Source: Vibrio ichthyoenteri ATCC 700023 (lineage in GTDB: Bacteria > Pseudomonadota > Gammaproteobacteria > Enterobacterales > Vibrionaceae). Taken from it: DNA of 64,000 nt. The stretch is from positions 41,209 through 105,208 of the forward strand of contig NZ_AFWF01000086.1 in assembly GCF_000222605.1 (NCBI RefSeq), written 5' to 3'. The notes under the pieces are model-generated. The model saw only the letters and a list, made by a program, of their open reading frames with translations. It was not told the DNA's origin and did not search any database. This document shows, one piece after another, positions 37,580 through 47,312 of this stretch (the first letter of the stretch is position 1; each line of letters starts with the position of its first letter). The position numbers and the translations under genes were made by a program.

Positions 37580-38613
37580 GCAATGGCCTCCTGCCATAAT
37601 CGATTAACGACCTCAAGCTCGGTCTCTTTCGCCTTATTCAACGCATTTTTAGACAAGGTGTGATAACGCACTTCATCACCGCATATCTGAACAATTCGCT
37701 CTGCAAACTGAGTGCTATCTCCTTGAGCAACACGGTAACCATTAAGTCCGTCCTCAACAATCCACGGCAGAGCATCAAACGTCTGATAAGCCACAATCGG
37801 TAAGCCTTGGCTTCGAGCTTCAATCAATGTCTGGCCGAACCCTTCATATCTTGATGTCATGATAAACATTGCGTAGTTTTTTAGTGTGGCTGCAACATCG
37901 CTTGTCGGGCCTCTAAAATGCACATTATCTTGGCTCGCCACTAATTCAATTAGCGATGCCACTTCACTTTCACTGCCGTCACCATAGATATCTAAGCTAT
38001 ATCCCTCTGGCAGTCTCGCTACGATCTCTAGCATGGCGGAAAAATTTTTCTGCCCTTCATCAATACGAGCAATAGTGACAAGTTTCTTGCTTACTGATTG
38101 AGTGGAAGTAGCCCTCATCAACTTACAACCTCGAGGGATGACACTAACTCGGCCATCAAGACGGGGGAATAAACTCGCCAGTGCGAATTTGTCTTGATCG
38201 GTATAGACAGTAAAGAGATCTATTTTACTTTGTAACAACGTCATGATGAGCTTTGACAAAGGCTTAAAGAATACAGAGAACTTATTCGTCTGCACTAAGA
38301 CAACTTTGGCATTATTTAATGTGCTGCGAGGCAAATAGAGCAAATCGTTTGGATGGAACAGCACAACAATGTCATCAGAACCGAGCTGTAACTCTTTCAC
38401 CGCAGAGATTTGACTCAACTTGGCCGAGATTTTGTTACCACTTCCATATTTTGAATAACGAACATGCGCGCTCTCAGCATAGTGCTCTTTTGTCGGATCA
38501 AACTGAAACAATTCGTAATTCTCACCGTGAAATAGATTATGTAAACTCCGAATCAAGGTCTCAACCCCACCCATGGTGGTGGATTTTTGTGGATTAATCG
38601 TGACAAGTTTCAT
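37576..38613 (-). CDS. Glycosyltransferase family 4 (GT-B)
   Basis: 345 residues from the ATG at 38613 (AGGGA upstream). N-terminal KLVTINPQKSTTMGGVETLI matches the glycine-rich opening of GT4 enzymes. The donor site contains LVTIARIDEGQKNFSAML and IMTSRYEGFGQTLIEARSQG (E-x7-E). Its stop overlaps the start of the next GT2 gene, showing tight co-translation. It works in the cytoplasm on the repeat unit. Confidence 0.9.
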   Translation of the reverse strand: MKLVTINPQKSTTMGGVETLIRSLHNLFHGENYELFQFDPTKEHYAESAHVRYSKYGSGNKISAKLSQISAVKELQLGSDDIVVLFHPNDLLYLPRSTLNNAKVVLVQTNKFSVFFKPLSKLIMTLLQSKIDLFTVYTDQDKFALASLFPRLDGRVSVIPRGCKLMRATSTQSVSKKLVTIARIDEGQKNFSAMLEIVARLPEGYSLDIYGDGSESEVASLIELVASQDNVHFRGPTSDVAATLKNYAMFIMTSRYEGFGQTLIEARSQGLPIVAYQTFDALPWIVEDGLNGYRVAQGDSTQFAERIVQICGDEVRYHTLSKNALNKAKETELEVVNRLWQEAIA

Positions 38614-38628
38614 CAAATATCCCTGCCC

Positions 38629-39795
38629 TTAATCGCTACCAAACAGATCACGGGTATACACTTTGTCAGCAACGTCAGCTAATTCTTCAACCATACGATT
38701 GCTCACAATCACATCACTGATTTGTTTAAAGGCGTCAAAATCGTTGACCACTTCAGAATTGAAAAAAGTGGGCTCTTCGAGTAACGGCTCATAAACAATG
38801 ACTTCGATCCCCTTCGCCTTAATACGTTTCATGATGCCTTGAATACTAGAGGCGCGGAAGTTATCAGAACCCGACTTCATGATAAGTCTATAGATACCCA
38901 CCACTTTAGGCTGTTTATTAACGATAGAACGAGCAATGAAGTCTTTGCGGGTGGTATTTGCTTCTACAATCGCCTGAATCAAATTGTTAGGCACGTCTTG
39001 ATAGTTCGCTAATAACTGCTTGGTGTCTTTAGGCAAACAGTAGCCACCATACCCAAAAGAAGGGTTGTTATAGTGAGTGCCAATTCGTGGGTCTAAGCCC
39101 ACGCCTTCGATGATTTGACGAGAGTCCAAACCATGGCTTTCGGCATATGAATCAAGTTCATTGAAATAAGCAACTCGCATTGCGAGGTAAGTGTTAGAAA
39201 ACAATTTAACCGCTTCAGCTTCGGTTGAATTAGTAAACAAAACTTGGATGTCGCTTTTCACGGCCCCTTCTACTAATAGTCCAGCAAAAGTTTCGGCACG
39301 GGCTGAATTTTCCCCAACGATAATTCGTGACGGATAAAGGTTATCGTGTAGCGCTTTACCTTCACGCAAAAATTCAGGGGAAAAGATGATGTTATCAAAC
39401 TCTAGGTCGTGTTTTACTCGCTCAGTGAAACCAACTGGAATGGTAGATTTGATGACAACCACCCCTTTAGGCGCATATTGCTTCACTTCTTTGATCACTG
39501 ACTCTACCGAGCTGGTATCAAAAAAATTCGTTTCTGCATCATAGTTGGTTGGGGTCGCGACAATAATGTAATCAGCCCCTTGATAAGCCAAATTTTTATC
39601 CGTAGTTGCGGTCAGATTCAACGACTTTTCTGCCAAGAAAAGCTCAATTTCAGTATCTGAAATCGGTGAAATCCGTTGATTGATTTTCGCCACCTTCCCT
39701 TCATCAATATCGAGCGCTAACACCTGGTGATTTTGAGCAAGAAGCACCGCATTAGACAACCCGACATAACCTGTACCAACAACTGTAATTTTCAT
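38629..39795 (-). CDS. ugd: UDP-glucose 6-dehydrogenase
   Basis: 388 residues from the ATG at 39795 (GGAAG upstream). N-terminal NAD-binding [17 protein letters not shown], substrate-site [11 protein letters not shown], catalytic cysteine in [12 protein letters not shown], and a C-terminal RAS-containing domain. It oxidises UDP-glucose twice to UDP-glucuronate, the donor for uronic acid in acidic polysaccharides. Its place inside the operon predicts a glucuronate-containing or glucuronate-derived sugar in the polymer. Confidence 0.95.
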   Translation of the reverse strand: MKITVVGTGYVGLSNAVLLAQNHQVLALDIDEGKVAKINQRISPISDTEIELFLAEKSLNLTATTDKNLAYQGADYIIVATPTNYDAETNFFDTSSVESVIKEVKQYAPKGVVVIKSTIPVGFTERVKHDLEFDNIIFSPEFLREGKALHDNLYPSRIIVGENSARAETFAGLLVEGAVKSDIQVLFTNSTEAEAVKLFSNTYLAMRVAYFNELDSYAESHGLDSRQIIEGVGLDPRIGTHYNNPSFGYGGYCLPKDTKQLLANYQDVPNNLIQAIVEANTTRKDFIARSIVNKQPKVVGIYRLIMKSGSDNFRASSIQGIMKRIKAKGIEVIVYEPLLEEPTFFNSEVVNDFDAFKQISDVIVSNRMVEELADVADKVYTRDLFGSD

Positions 39796-39836
39796 AAATC
39801 TTCCGTAATTTATTAAGCTTGTAGGTAGTGACTGCA

Positions 39837-40769
39837 CTACGCTTGATATTTTTGACTGGACAATGACTGCTTCTTCTTTGCGAAGCGATTTAATAATGCT
39901 TTGGGATTATTAAGGTAGTAATAAGTACGTACCGGAACCAAAGTGATTTTTCGTTGGAAAAGTAAACCAACAACATGTGCCACATCCCCTAGCGACATCA
40001 CCTTGTGAAAATTCTTTACCATTTTATAAAGTGAGGTGCTGTTTGTAGCGATAGCAAAATGCGCTATGTATTCGATACGTTTGAGTTCCACCAGATAGCG
40101 CGAACGCACGACCGCGGGTTTAAAATTCACCGTCAGGGTGCCTTTACCGCGAGTCACACAATAAATCTCCTGCGGATGAACCGAAATAGAAGCCGCTTTT
40201 CGGCCTGAAACCAGTGAGAACATCACATCATTTGAAGCGATCACTTGATCAAAATAGAGCGCATGTTGCTGCAGAAAATCAGTGCGGAACACTTTGCTCC
40301 ATGGCACCGAAAAATGATAACGAATATCTTCATTACCAGAGTCCAAGTAATCACGTACTAAATCAGCATAAATATGATGTCGGTCAGACAATTCACCACT
40401 CACATCACAACGACTGGTTGGTGAAAAGTACGTGATGTCTTCAGCGCTTAATACACGATCAAGTAGCTCAAACGTTCCAGAGCAAAACAGATCATCTGCG
40501 TCAGCAAACAAGGTGTAGTCGCTACGAACATAGTTCAGCGCAACATTACGTGCCGAACCTGCCCCTTTCACACCCGTATCATTGGTGAACAATTCAAGGT
40601 GAAGGCCTGGGAATTTTTGCGCTAATCGCTCGGCATCTAATACTTGCTCGCTATTATCATCCACGATAAGTAGTTGAATATCATTTCGCACAGGTACCGA
40701 CTGAAGCAAGCGCTCTAGCCCTTGATGGCTATTAAAGTGCGGAACAATGATCGCATAAGTAAATTCCAT
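39837..40769 (-). CDS. Glycosyltransferase family 2 (GT-A)
   Basis: 310 residues from the ATG at 40769 (GGAAG upstream). GT2 motifs are [27 protein letters not shown] and the DxD in [10 protein letters not shown]. It lacks obvious membrane segments, so it acts at the cytoplasmic face. It lies between wzc and ugd. The acceptor and donor are unknown. Confidence 0.9.
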   Translation of the reverse strand: MEFTYAIIVPHFNSHQGLERLLQSVPVRNDIQLLIVDDNSEQVLDAERLAQKFPGLHLELFTNDTGVKGAGSARNVALNYVRSDYTLFADADDLFCSGTFELLDRVLSAEDITYFSPTSRCDVSGELSDRHHIYADLVRDYLDSGNEDIRYHFSVPWSKVFRTDFLQQHALYFDQVIASNDVMFSLVSGRKAASISVHPQEIYCVTRGKGTLTVNFKPAVVRSRYLVELKRIEYIAHFAIATNSTSLYKMVKNFHKVMSLGDVAHVVGLLFQRKITLVPVRTYYYLNNPKALLNRFAKKKQSLSSQKYQA

Positions 40770-40784
40770 TTTAGTGCTTCCCAA

Positions 40785-43004
40785 TTATGACGTATGAGCT
40801 TCAGGCTGTTTATCGAGGTGATGAATATAGTCACCGTAAACATAATCTTGCTTACCCTTCCCTTCACTAATCTGGTTGAGTAACACACCTTCAAACTGGA
40901 CATCGTGAGACATAAATCGAGAGATGGTATTGCGCAGCGTCACCACACGAGTACTGGAAGCTCGGAGAACCACAACAACCTTGCCTGTAATTTTACTTAC
41001 AATCATGCTGTCGCTGACCACTAAAGCTGGCGGTGTATCAATGATCACTTTGTCGAAGCGTTCCGCTAATTGATGAAGTAACTGCGAGAAACGCTCAGAG
41101 CTAAGTAGCTCTTGCGGATTTGGTGTCGGCATGCCAGCAGGAAGCACGGTCAGTCCCGAACGCTCATCAACAAACAAACACTCTTCTAAGCTCGAATTCA
41201 TCAATAGGTGATTCGTCAGACCTGGCTTATAACGTTTGTGGCCAAAACGTTCCGCCACTGCAGATTTTCTTAAGTCACAATCAATCAGCAAGGTGTTTTC
41301 TACCTTTGAGAACGCCAGTGCTAAGTTAATTGAACAGGTCGTTTTCCCCTCATTTGGCAATGATGATGAAATAGTAATAAATTTGCCTTCCCGATTTGCA
41401 AGTGCCAACGCAGTTCTAGCGGAGCGAATTGATTCATTAAACGTCATGTACTTTTCGCTAAAGAAGACATCACTACCCAGCACCTGCTTCTTGAATTTGG
41501 TTAACTTAGGAATCCCGCCCAATGGAATAAGCCCCAACTTATCTTCACAATGCTTAATTGACGTAATAGTGTTATTAAATGCATCCAGCAATAAAACCAC
41601 TGATATCGAAAGTAACAGCGCTGCAATCATGGCAAAGCCAACAATCAGCTTTTTATTCGGTTTAGCGGGAAATTGTGGCGTTAATGCTTCATCAGTAAAT
41701 CGGGCATTACGCGAATCAAAGTCGCTGGTTGCCGTCGTTTCTTTCTGGCGGTTCAAAAAGATATTGAGAATATTCCTATTCGTCTCTTCCTCTCGAAGCA
41801 ATGCCTCATATTGACGCTTTTTAACCGTTAAGCTCTGGAACTCTTGTTTGCGATTATCTAACTCACGGGCAATCAAACGCTCTTGCGAGCGAACCGCTTG
41901 CAGTTCTTTGCCTATGCCGCCCACAAGTTGGCCAATCAGCTGACTCAACTGCTCTTCGAGATTGCCACGCTTCGCGCTCACGGCAATCATTTTTTCGTGT
42001 TTAGGGCCATAGGTTTTGGAAAATTCGGTTTGCTCACGCTTAGCATCGGCCAACAAACTGCGTAAATTAATCACCTGAGGATGCTTAGAAATCTCAGGTA
42101 CCGATGACACATCCGTCATCGCCAAAGAGCCGCCACTACTTAAAGTACTATAAGCAGACTCAAGCTGAATACGTCGGTCTGTTACTTCACTCAAGCGTAA
42201 GATTAAATCGTTGATCACAGCGCTGGCTTGTACATCAATGCCACTGTCATCGTCATCAACCAATTTTTCTTTGGCTAAGAATTCAATCAACGCATTTTCA
42301 GAACGTTTCAGTTGTTCTTGCAATTGTTCCATGCGACCAGAAATCCAAGACGATGCATGCTCAGTCGCATCCAATCGAGCATCAAGCCCTTCGAGGATGT
42401 ACGCTTCGCCGACTGCATTAGCCACATCTGCCGCAAGTTGCGCGTCTAAAGACTCAAACGTAATACGAACCAGTTGGGTTTTTCGAATAGGAGAGATAAA
42501 CAAGCGAGATTGAAATCTGGCCAATACCGCGTAACGTACTTTTGTCGCCTGCTCTTCCGCTGTTGGCTCACGCTGTAACTCTTCTGACTTAAACATCGGC
42601 AATGCCAGAATTTTCTCTTTGAGCAGAGCCTTTAATGATTGTTCAGGCTCAATATAAGGATTAAATTCTTTGTTATTTTCTAGATTGAGTTGTGCAATGA
42701 CTCGCTCAGCAATACGGCGAGACTTTAAAATTTCAAACTGTGTTAAATAGTATTCTTGTTGGGTCGAATCAATACCGACCACTTCTTCAATGGAAACCGC
42801 GTTGCTCGTTTTAGATTCAATCAAGAGCGTCGCTGTCGCCTGATAAGTAGGCGCAATAGACAATGCAAACAGTGCAGCAAGCACCGTTACAAGAGCGGTA
42901 AATAGTGATATTTTCAACCAGCTGCGTTTCAGTAATACTATGTACTTACCAAAATCCACCGACTCCCCTTCCACTGAGGTTTTTTCATCACTTAGTAACT
43001 TCAT
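40785..43004 (-). CDS. wzc: Polysaccharide co-polymerase / tyrosine autokinase (Wzc, VpsO-like)
   Basis: 739 residues, normal for the gamma-proteobacterial fused form. An N-terminal Wzz domain has TM1 near 32-50, a long periplasmic coiled coil (about residues 170-420), and a proline-rich TM2 near 448-470. The C-terminal BY-kinase has Walker A SSLPNEGKTTCSINLA, Walker A' LIDCDLRKSA and Walker B VIIDTPPALVVSDS. The C-terminal tail has a short tyrosine cluster (YVYGDY), the expected autophosphorylation region. It controls chain length and export together with the Wza-like protein and is reversed by the LMW phosphatase. Confidence 0.94.
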   Translation of the reverse strand: MKLLSDEKTSVEGESVDFGKYIVLLKRSWLKISLFTALVTVLAALFALSIAPTYQATATLLIESKTSNAVSIEEVVGIDSTQQEYYLTQFEILKSRRIAERVIAQLNLENNKEFNPYIEPEQSLKALLKEKILALPMFKSEELQREPTAEEQATKVRYAVLARFQSRLFISPIRKTQLVRITFESLDAQLAADVANAVGEAYILEGLDARLDATEHASSWISGRMEQLQEQLKRSENALIEFLAKEKLVDDDDSGIDVQASAVINDLILRLSEVTDRRIQLESAYSTLSSGGSLAMTDVSSVPEISKHPQVINLRSLLADAKREQTEFSKTYGPKHEKMIAVSAKRGNLEEQLSQLIGQLVGGIGKELQAVRSQERLIARELDNRKQEFQSLTVKKRQYEALLREEETNRNILNIFLNRQKETTATSDFDSRNARFTDEALTPQFPAKPNKKLIVGFAMIAALLLSISVVLLLDAFNNTITSIKHCEDKLGLIPLGGIPKLTKFKKQVLGSDVFFSEKYMTFNESIRSARTALALANREGKFITISSSLPNEGKTTCSINLALAFSKVENTLLIDCDLRKSAVAERFGHKRYKPGLTNHLLMNSSLEECLFVDERSGLTVLPAGMPTPNPQELLSSERFSQLLHQLAERFDKVIIDTPPALVVSDSMIVSKITGKVVVVLRASSTRVVTLRNTISRFMSHDVQFEGVLLNQISEGKGKQDYVYGDYIHHLDKQPEAHTS

Positions 43005-43049
43005 ACTTTCCCTAATAATTCGTCAAATTGAGTTGGTTTGTGGCCGGTG

Positions 43050-43634
43050 TTACCAAAAAGAAGCGACAACATGAATCGTGTCACCTGGATGGATAACTTG
43101 ATATAACTCAGCTTCGATTTCTGTGTTTTTATCAAACTCAGTGGCTAGCTGTTCGGCACTCAGATTGGCGTACTGATCGGACTCTGTGGATTTGGTGCGG
43201 TAAGCACGAGCGCTACGACGGTATTTACTCATCACGCCCCCAGCTAAGGAAATTGCTTTTTGGACTGTGAGTCCTGGTTCGTATTCATAACCGCCTGGCT
43301 TATTGACGAGGCCGTTAATATAAACATTACGATACTGAACAATAGCCACGTTCACCTTAGGGCTCACAAGGTAATCGCCTTGTAGGCCCAGTGTTATCTC
43401 ACTCTGGACTTGTTCGAGAGTTTTACCCCCAAGTTTAATAACACCGAGATAGGGATAATCGATGACTTCACGATTATCTATTTTTTGCTCCTCTATGGTC
43501 AGGTTCTCTTCGCCATAGACTTTTATGCTAATCACATCACCAGCGGCAAGTTGATACAAATCACTGCTATTTGCAAAGACTGAACCAATAGAAATACAAC
43601 TTAGCATAAGGATTTTAAACAGCTTATTAATCAC
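43050..43634 (-). CDS. Short polysaccharide-export protein (Wza/VpsN-like)
   Basis: 194 residues with a Sec signal peptide (cleavage near VFANS). It has one Poly_export domain (YQLAAGDVISIKVYGEENL) and one SLBB-like segment (VYINGLVNKPGGYEYEPGLTVQKAISLAGG). Compared with E. coli Wza (about 380 residues) it lacks the lipobox cysteine, the second SLBB domain and the C-terminal membrane-spanning helix. It therefore cannot form the outer-membrane pore alone in the classical way. Similar short versions occur in Vibrio vps/cps operons, where another protein may supply the pore. Confidence 0.88.
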   Translation of the reverse strand: MINKLFKILMLSCISIGSVFANSSDLYQLAAGDVISIKVYGEENLTIEEQKIDNREVIDYPYLGVIKLGGKTLEQVQSEITLGLQGDYLVSPKVNVAIVQYRNVYINGLVNKPGGYEYEPGLTVQKAISLAGGVMSKYRRSARAYRTKSTESDQYANLSAEQLATEFDKNTEIEAELYQVIHPGDTIHVVASFW

Positions 43635-43660
43635 TTTAACACCTAATCTTACTGGTTAAT

Positions 43661-45061
43661 TTAATACGCGGTTTTACCGACAAAACCTTTAAAAATGGTC
43701 AAGAAAATAATCTTAATATCAAGCCATAGAGACCATTCACGAATATAATTCAAATCGTACTCAACACGCTTTTCCATTTTATCTACCGTATCAGTTTCAC
43801 CACGATAACCATTAATTTGTGCCCATCCCGTAATGCCTGGTTTTACTTTGTGACGGAGCATGTAACGATCAACAATTTGGCGATATTCTTCATTATGGGA
43901 AACCGCGTGTGGTCTTGGCCCAACAATAGACATACGACCTTGAAGGACATTAATAAATTGAGGAAGTTCATCAAGGGATGTTTTACGGATAAAAGCACCA
44001 AATTTAGTAATTCTGGGATCGCCTTTGGTTGCTTGTTTAACCACTTGGCCATTATCCATAGAGCGCATAGAACGGAACTTCCACACTTTTATTTTCTTGC
44101 CATCAATACCATAACGATGCTGTTTAAAAATAACCGGACCTGGGGATGACAATTTAACCCCAAGAGCAACCGCCAGTAACACCGGACTAATTAGCAATAA
44201 AATAAGGAGTGAAACAACAATATCTTCCAAGCGCTTAACAAAGGTAGACATACCGTAAAATGGCGTATCATGAATACTTAACGTTGGGATATTGCCCACA
44301 TTACGCCAACGAGATTGAATAAGATCATAAGTGAAGAAATCAGGTACGATATAGACGCGAGCGGTACTATCTGCAAAATAATTGATCACTTCTTTTATTC
44401 TAGTTGATGCTTTCATAGGCAAAGCAACATAAACATGGCGGAAGTCACGCTCTTTCGCCATTTTCAACGCATCGTTAATTGAGCCTTTGAGGGCGATATC
44501 GAGATTGTCATTGGATAAACGATCTGGGCTTCTATCGTCGAAAATGCCGACTAAGTTAAGCCCATGATGGCGACTTGATTGAATTTCTTTTGCTAATGCC
44601 AACCCTGCCGGCGTCGCCCCGATAATGATGCTTTTTTTCTCATAGGAATTTGATTTTGTTGATGTTCTAACTTTGCCACTCACCAAACGATAAGTCGTCA
44701 GTAATACGGGAGTGCCCACAAACCAGAGAGTAATCGCTACACGAGAAAACGAATCGGTAATTTTGAAGCCAAAAGCGAGTACGAGCAATAAGCCAATCGC
44801 ACAAAACCAAGATAAGAGTATTGGGGCAAACGTTTGACGCAATGAAGAAGTAAAAGAAGGATTATAGACACCAAGCAGCTCAGCCATAACACTAAAAGAG
44901 ACCACCGCAACACTGGTCGCTAGTAAGTAATAAATGTTCCACGAGTCTGCGTATAGATTGGCAGACATAATGATCGTTGTGATCACAATCCCGATATCTA
45001 ACACGCGATAGGCGATGACGTGCTCATCTCCATGGTGTTTTATAATGCCTATTTCTCTCAT
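43661..45061 (-). CDS. Undecaprenyl-phosphate sugar phosphotransferase (VpsL/WcaJ-like), first gene of the operon
   Basis: 466 residues with AGGGA before the start. Four N-terminal membrane segments, a nucleotide-binding-like middle domain (IIIGATPAGLALAKEI), TM5 near 280, then the catalytic PHPT domain. That domain holds GPVIFKQHRYGIDGKKI, KFRSM, RITKFGAFIRKTSLDELPQ and VGPRPHAV. The family starts repeat-unit synthesis by moving hexose-1-phosphate from UDP-sugar to undecaprenyl phosphate; glucose or galactose is most common. It heads the minus-strand exopolysaccharide operon that continues to 33077. Confidence 0.94.
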   Translation of the reverse strand: MREIGIIKHHGDEHVIAYRVLDIGIVITTIIMSANLYADSWNIYYLLATSVAVVSFSVMAELLGVYNPSFTSSLRQTFAPILLSWFCAIGLLLVLAFGFKITDSFSRVAITLWFVGTPVLLTTYRLVSGKVRTSTKSNSYEKKSIIIGATPAGLALAKEIQSSRHHGLNLVGIFDDRSPDRLSNDNLDIALKGSINDALKMAKERDFRHVYVALPMKASTRIKEVINYFADSTARVYIVPDFFTYDLIQSRWRNVGNIPTLSIHDTPFYGMSTFVKRLEDIVVSLLILLLISPVLLAVALGVKLSSPGPVIFKQHRYGIDGKKIKVWKFRSMRSMDNGQVVKQATKGDPRITKFGAFIRKTSLDELPQFINVLQGRMSIVGPRPHAVSHNEEYRQIVDRYMLRHKVKPGITGWAQINGYRGETDTVDKMEKRVEYDLNYIREWSLWLDIKIIFLTIFKGFVGKTAY

Positions 45062-45518
45062 GACTATATTCCCTGAACTAAACGAATTCCATTCGATTCC
45101 AAAGTGAATATGCCGTCATACTTTGTTAGCACATCACTTTAATCTGGACATAGTCTGTATTTATTTGCGACAAAAACAAAGTAGATTTATTTTCTATTCA
45201 ATTTGTTCCAGACTTTGAGATTGCAATAATTCCAACTTGTGAGAATATCAAGATAAAGATTCGACTATAGTCGTAAAAAAGCGATTAATTTGGATATTTA
45301 AAGCAATTCATCCATAAAATTAATAGGGCTATATAGTTTTTTAAAACCACAATAAAATAAACACATACAACTTTATGATTAACTAACAGTATAAACCAGC
45401 CATGCAACGAACAATTTAATTACAACATAACAAACTGTAAAATAACAACCCGCGCTGCACACCTAGTCATATAATAATGCCGTCAAAATACTCGTTCGTA
45501 TTTGATCAATTCTAGACA
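45062..45518 (-). promoter_or_regulatory. Long AT-rich regulatory region upstream of the exopolysaccharide operon
   Basis: About 450 bp with no plausible ORF, between the operon start and the pst terminator. It contains a perfect 12-bp palindrome CGACTATAGTCG at 45262-45273, about 200 bp before the start codon, and many AT tracts. No JUMPstart/ops element was found. The length is typical of promoters bound by several regulators (VpsR/VpsT/H-NS in related loci), but I cannot place their sites. Confidence 0.45.
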
Positions 45519-45546
45519 TAAAAAAGCCCCTCACTTAGGAGGGGCA
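45519..45546 (-). terminator. Terminator of the pst operon
   Basis: GCCCCTC (45526-45532) pairs with GAGGGGC (45539-45545). On the minus strand TTTTTTA follows, about 50 bp after the pstB stop. Confidence 0.9.
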
Positions 45547-45591
45547 AATGTTACCATCGCTTATAGTTATAATGTTTTACCAGTAAATTTA

Positions 45592-46344
45592 TTAACCAAA
45601 GTCACCGTTTACATAACCTTGAGTGCGGTCATCTCGTGGAGAGTTAAAGATAACACTCGTTTCATCATGTTCGACTAATTCACCCATAAGGAAAAAGGCG
45701 GTACGGTCTGATATACGACGGGCTTGTTGCATAGAGTGCGTAACGATGACTATCGTATAGTTCTTTTTCAGCCCTTCCATCAAATCTTCAATTTTGTGCG
45801 TCGCGATAGGATCAAGTGCTGACGTTGGTTCGTCCATTAAAATAACATCAGGTTCCATTGCGATGGTACGTGCGATGCACAGACGCTGCTGCTGTCCACC
45901 TGAAAGGCCAAACGCATGGGATTTCAAGCGGTCTTTTACTTCATCCCACAATGCTGCACCACGCAACGAACGCTCGACCACTTCATCAATGTGCTTCTTG
46001 TCTTTCATGCCTTGAGCACGTAGTCCATAAGCAACGTTTTCGTAAATACTCATAGGGAATGGATTTGGCTTTTGAAACACCATCCCCACTTTAATACGTA
46101 GGTCGGCCACATCGATATTGCCATAGATGTCTTCTTCATCCATGGTCAATTTGCCTGTAATTTTTACACCTTCAATCAAATCGTTCATGCGATTTAGACA
46201 ACGTAGTAGTGTTGATTTGCCGCAACCAGATGGGCCAATTAGCGCCGTAACTTGACGAGTTGGAATAGGTAGGTTGATCGATTTTAGCGCTTGGTTGTCA
46301 CCGTAAAATAGATCTAGGTTTTCAATATTAAATTTGTTCATCAT
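45592..46344 (-). CDS. pstB: Phosphate ABC transporter ATP-binding protein
   Basis: 250 residues with Walker [12 protein letters not shown], signature [16 protein letters not shown], Walker [14 protein letters not shown] and the H-loop VTHSMQQA. It powers high-affinity phosphate uptake with PstS, PstC and PstA at the inner membrane. Start may be either of two adjacent ATGs (46344, 46341). It is the last gene of the pstSCAB unit here; phoU is not adjacent. Confidence 0.97.
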   Translation of the reverse strand: MMNKFNIENLDLFYGDNQALKSINLPIPTRQVTALIGPSGCGKSTLLRCLNRMNDLIEGVKITGKLTMDEEDIYGNIDVADLRIKVGMVFQKPNPFPMSIYENVAYGLRAQGMKDKKHIDEVVERSLRGAALWDEVKDRLKSHAFGLSGGQQQRLCIARTIAMEPDVILMDEPTSALDPIATHKIEDLMEGLKKNYTIVIVTHSMQQARRISDRTAFFLMGELVEHDETSVIFNSPRDDRTQGYVNGDFG

Positions 46345-46433
46345 GATATCTCTTAAATCTTAAATTCGTTTCTGTCGATTGTGTCTTAGCGCATTTTGTT
46401 GCGGCGCAATCGACAGCTTAAGTATGCGTTAAA

Positions 46434-47303
46434 TTAGTAAGTTGCTGTGTTGAAACGGCTTGCAATCAACTTTGTCACCATATTGATAAGCAGTACTACT
46501 ACTATCAACACTGTCGCTGTACCGTAAGCTTGGTTCCATTCTTCAATGGTAAATAGCTCTGTGGTTAGCTTATATAAGTGAACAGTCAACGTACGACCAG
46601 AATCCATCAATGAATCTGGAATACGAGCTACCATACCTGCGGTTAAGAACACCGGGGCGGACTCACCAATAACACGACCAATACTTAAAATGACCGAAGT
46701 TAAGATACCTGGCATTGCACTAGGCAAAATCAAACGCCAGATAGTATAAATTTTTGAAGAACCTAATGCGTATGAACCTTCACGATAAGCGTGCGGGACT
46801 GACATGAGTGCTTCTTCTGTTGTACGAATGATTACCGGCAAAATCAGAATACTTAGCGTTAGCGCTCCCGACAAGATAGAAAAACCTAAGCCAAGAATCG
46901 CGACGAAAAACGTCATACCAAATAAGCCAAAGATAATCGATGGAATACCAGCCAGCGACTCGGTACAAAAACGAATCACTTTAACCAGACGACTGCCTAC
47001 TTTTGAATATTCCGTCAAGTAAATTGCCGTCATGATGCCCAACGGCGCAGCAACAGCAATTGAAGCCATTACCATGTATAGCGTTGAGATAATCATCGGG
47101 AAGATGCCTTGCTCATCGCCAGTACGGGTGTAGTCGTCAGTCACAAAGTTCCAATCAACATGTTGAAGACCGTTTGATAAAATGTACCAAATAATCCAGA
47201 ACAAGAAGCCAACTGTCAGTGCCGCGGCAGCCCATACAAACCCGCTTAAAATGTTGTCTTTCATCTGGCGCGAGCGTTTAAGTTTTGCGTAATCCATAGT
47301 CAT
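46434..47303 (-). CDS. pstA: Phosphate ABC transporter permease PstA
   Basis: About 289 residues with six membrane segments and the EAA-type loop (EGSYALGSSKIYTIWRLILP). The start is uncertain between ATGs at 47303 and 47297; GGTG lies at a good distance from the latter. It pairs with PstC to form the membrane channel and is followed by pstB. Confidence 0.95.
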   Translation of the reverse strand: MTMDYAKLKRSRQMKDNILSGFVWAAAALTVGFLFWIIWYILSNGLQHVDWNFVTDDYTRTGDEQGIFPMIISTLYMVMASIAVAAPLGIMTAIYLTEYSKVGSRLVKVIRFCTESLAGIPSIIFGLFGMTFFVAILGLGFSILSGALTLSILILPVIIRTTEEALMSVPHAYREGSYALGSSKIYTIWRLILPSAMPGILTSVILSIGRVIGESAPVFLTAGMVARIPDSLMDSGRTLTVHLYKLTTELFTIEEWNQAYGTATVLIVVVLLINMVTKLIASRFNTATY

Positions 47304-47312
47304 CACCAGTAG

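Noticed and set aside
41236-41814. Plus-strand ORF of 192 codons
   Set aside because: It is antisense to the kinase domain of Wzc, whose Walker motifs are clear on the minus strand.
45062-45518. Search for a JUMPstart/ops element before the exopolysaccharide operon
   Set aside because: No GGCGGTAGCGT-like sequence was found on the minus strand, so RfaH control is not supported.
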